Assembly: GCA_014859075.1 (NCBI GenBank)
Contig: JACUUW010000027.1
Span: 1-14,130, forward strand
DNA: 14,130 nt
Origin: Desulforudis sp.
GTDB lineage: Bacteria > Bacillota > Desulfotomaculia > Desulfotomaculales > Desulforudaceae
Direction of reading: 5' to 3'
Shown: piece by piece, positions 13,591 through 14,130 of the stretch
Position numbering within the stretch: the stretch's first letter is position 1
Layout of the letters: each line of letters starts with the position of its first letter
Notes under the pieces: model-generated
What the model saw: the letters and a program-made list of their open reading frames with translations, nothing else
Told to the model about the DNA's origin: nothing
The model's database searches: none
Translations under genes and position numbers: made by a program

Positions 13591-14130
13591 CTAAATAAAG
13601 GCCTCGAAGACAAGGTCCGCCAAAGGCAAACCCCGTTCGGTAATCCGCACCCGACCGTCCCGTACTTCGAGAAAACCCTGGTCCTCCAGCCGGGCGATTT
13701 CGGCACCGTACACGTCCTGCAAGTCGCAGCCGAAACGCTTCCGAAACAGCTCCAGGGCCACCCCGCGCCGCAGGCGCAGACCCAGGAACATGGTCTCGGC
13801 CATTTCGGTCCGCCGGTCGATCACTTCGCTCTCGACCACCGGCAGCCTCCCCGCCGACAGGCGGGCGGCGTAAACTGCCGGATCCTTCTCGTTGGCGGTG
13901 CGCCGGCCCCACCAATACGAGTGGGCGCCCGGACCGAAACCGAGGTAAGGCTCATTGTTCCAGTAAATTAGATTGTGCCGGCAGGCGTGACCCGGGCGGG
14001 CAAAATTGGCGATTTCGTATTGTTCGTACCCGGCGTCGGTGAGCACCTCCCGGGTGGTCTGGAACATCTCGAACACCTGGTCCTCCGGAACGGGAGCGAG
14101 GATCCCCCGCTGCAGTCGCAAAAAGAGAAA
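13591..14130 (-). CDS. hemW: HemW-like radical SAM heme chaperone, C-terminal part
   Basis: The last 179 residues of a gene whose 5' end is beyond the right edge. The conserved block EQYEIANFARPGHACRHN, followed by LIYWNNEPYLGFGPGAHSYWWGRRTANEKD, is typical of HemW (YqeR), the protein long misannotated as oxygen-independent coproporphyrinogen oxidase. The C-terminal HemN-type domain includes ETMFLGLRLRRGVALELFRKRFG, then LEDQGFLEVRDGRVRITERGLPLADLVFEAFI. HemW binds heme and is thought to insert it into respiratory enzymes. The radical-SAM cysteines are in the missing part, so HemW versus HemN cannot be checked directly, but the C-terminal pattern and the hemW-hrcA order in Firmicutes support HemW. 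The reading frame is open to the edge, so no start is called. Confidence 0.93.
   Translation of the reverse strand, partial: FLFLRLQRGILAPVPEDQVFEMFQTTREVLTDAGYEQYEIANFARPGHACRHNLIYWNNEPYLGFGPGAHSYWWGRRTANEKDPAVYAARLSAGRLPVVESEVIDRRTEMAETMFLGLRLRRGVALELFRKRFGCDLQDVYGAEIARLEDQGFLEVRDGRVRITERGLPLADLVFEAFI

Overview
This 14.1 kb stretch comes from a GC-rich, Gram-positive, spore-forming-type Firmicute of the class Clostridia. The best guess is a thermophilic or anaerobic Peptococcaceae-like lineage (the Desulfotomaculum/Pelotomaculum/Desulforudis/Ammonifex/Carboxydothermus neighbourhood). The evidence is the Firmicute gene order, the sporulation genes yqfC and yqfD, the HrcA/CIRCE heat-shock circuit and an archaeal-type chaperonin inside the dnaK operon. 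The species-level guess is inference. All fourteen genes lie on the minus strand, so transcription runs from high to low coordinates. Two genes are cut by the window edges: hemW at the right (5' end missing) and yqfF at the left (3' end missing).

Right part (14130-8100), stress operon. The hemW tail is followed by a 314-bp spacer. It holds a 123-bp palindromic element, small hairpins, a near-consensus sigma-A promoter (TTGACA, 17 bp, TATCTT) and a perfect CIRCE operator. Then come hrcA, a TCP-1/thermosome-type chaperonin, grpE, dnaK and dnaJ. The chaperonin takes a place that is empty in the Bacillus hrcA-grpE-dnaK-dnaJ operon. It overlaps grpE by 8 nt, so it should be co-expressed with the DnaK machine under HrcA control. 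HrcA represses its own operon through CIRCE. DnaK, DnaJ and GrpE form the ATP-driven Hsp70 cycle, and the group II/III-type chaperonin, with a built-in lid, would supply a folding chamber.

Middle part (6742-3276), translation-related modification: prmA (ribosomal protein L11 methyltransferase), rsmE (16S rRNA m3U1498 methyltransferase, 4-nt overlap with prmA), mtaB (tRNA t6A37 methylthiotransferase) and a HIT-family nucleotide hydrolase. Left part (3204-1): rpsU (ribosomal protein S21), the sporulation genes yqfC and yqfD, phoH (ATPase) and the start of yqfF (7TM-HD phosphodiesterase family). This is the usual Firmicute order.

The features that the gene list does not explain are in the spacers. 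An 18-bp sequence built from degenerate 7-bp units (ATTCTGR or its complement) occurs five times, in three different intercistronic gaps (yqfC-yqfD, dnaJ-prmA, hrcA-chaperonin). In each gap it starts at, or within about 12 nt of, the upstream stop codon. In two gaps it forms inverted ends of a roughly 190-200 bp element. A separate 106-bp palindromic element sits between rsmE and mtaB, and another of 123 bp lies directly after the hemW stop codon. Smaller signals are a hairpin that would mask the yqfC ribosome-binding site and a perfect 9-bp stem between dnaK and dnaJ. Many starts are GTG or TTG, chosen from clear Shine-Dalgarno spacing.
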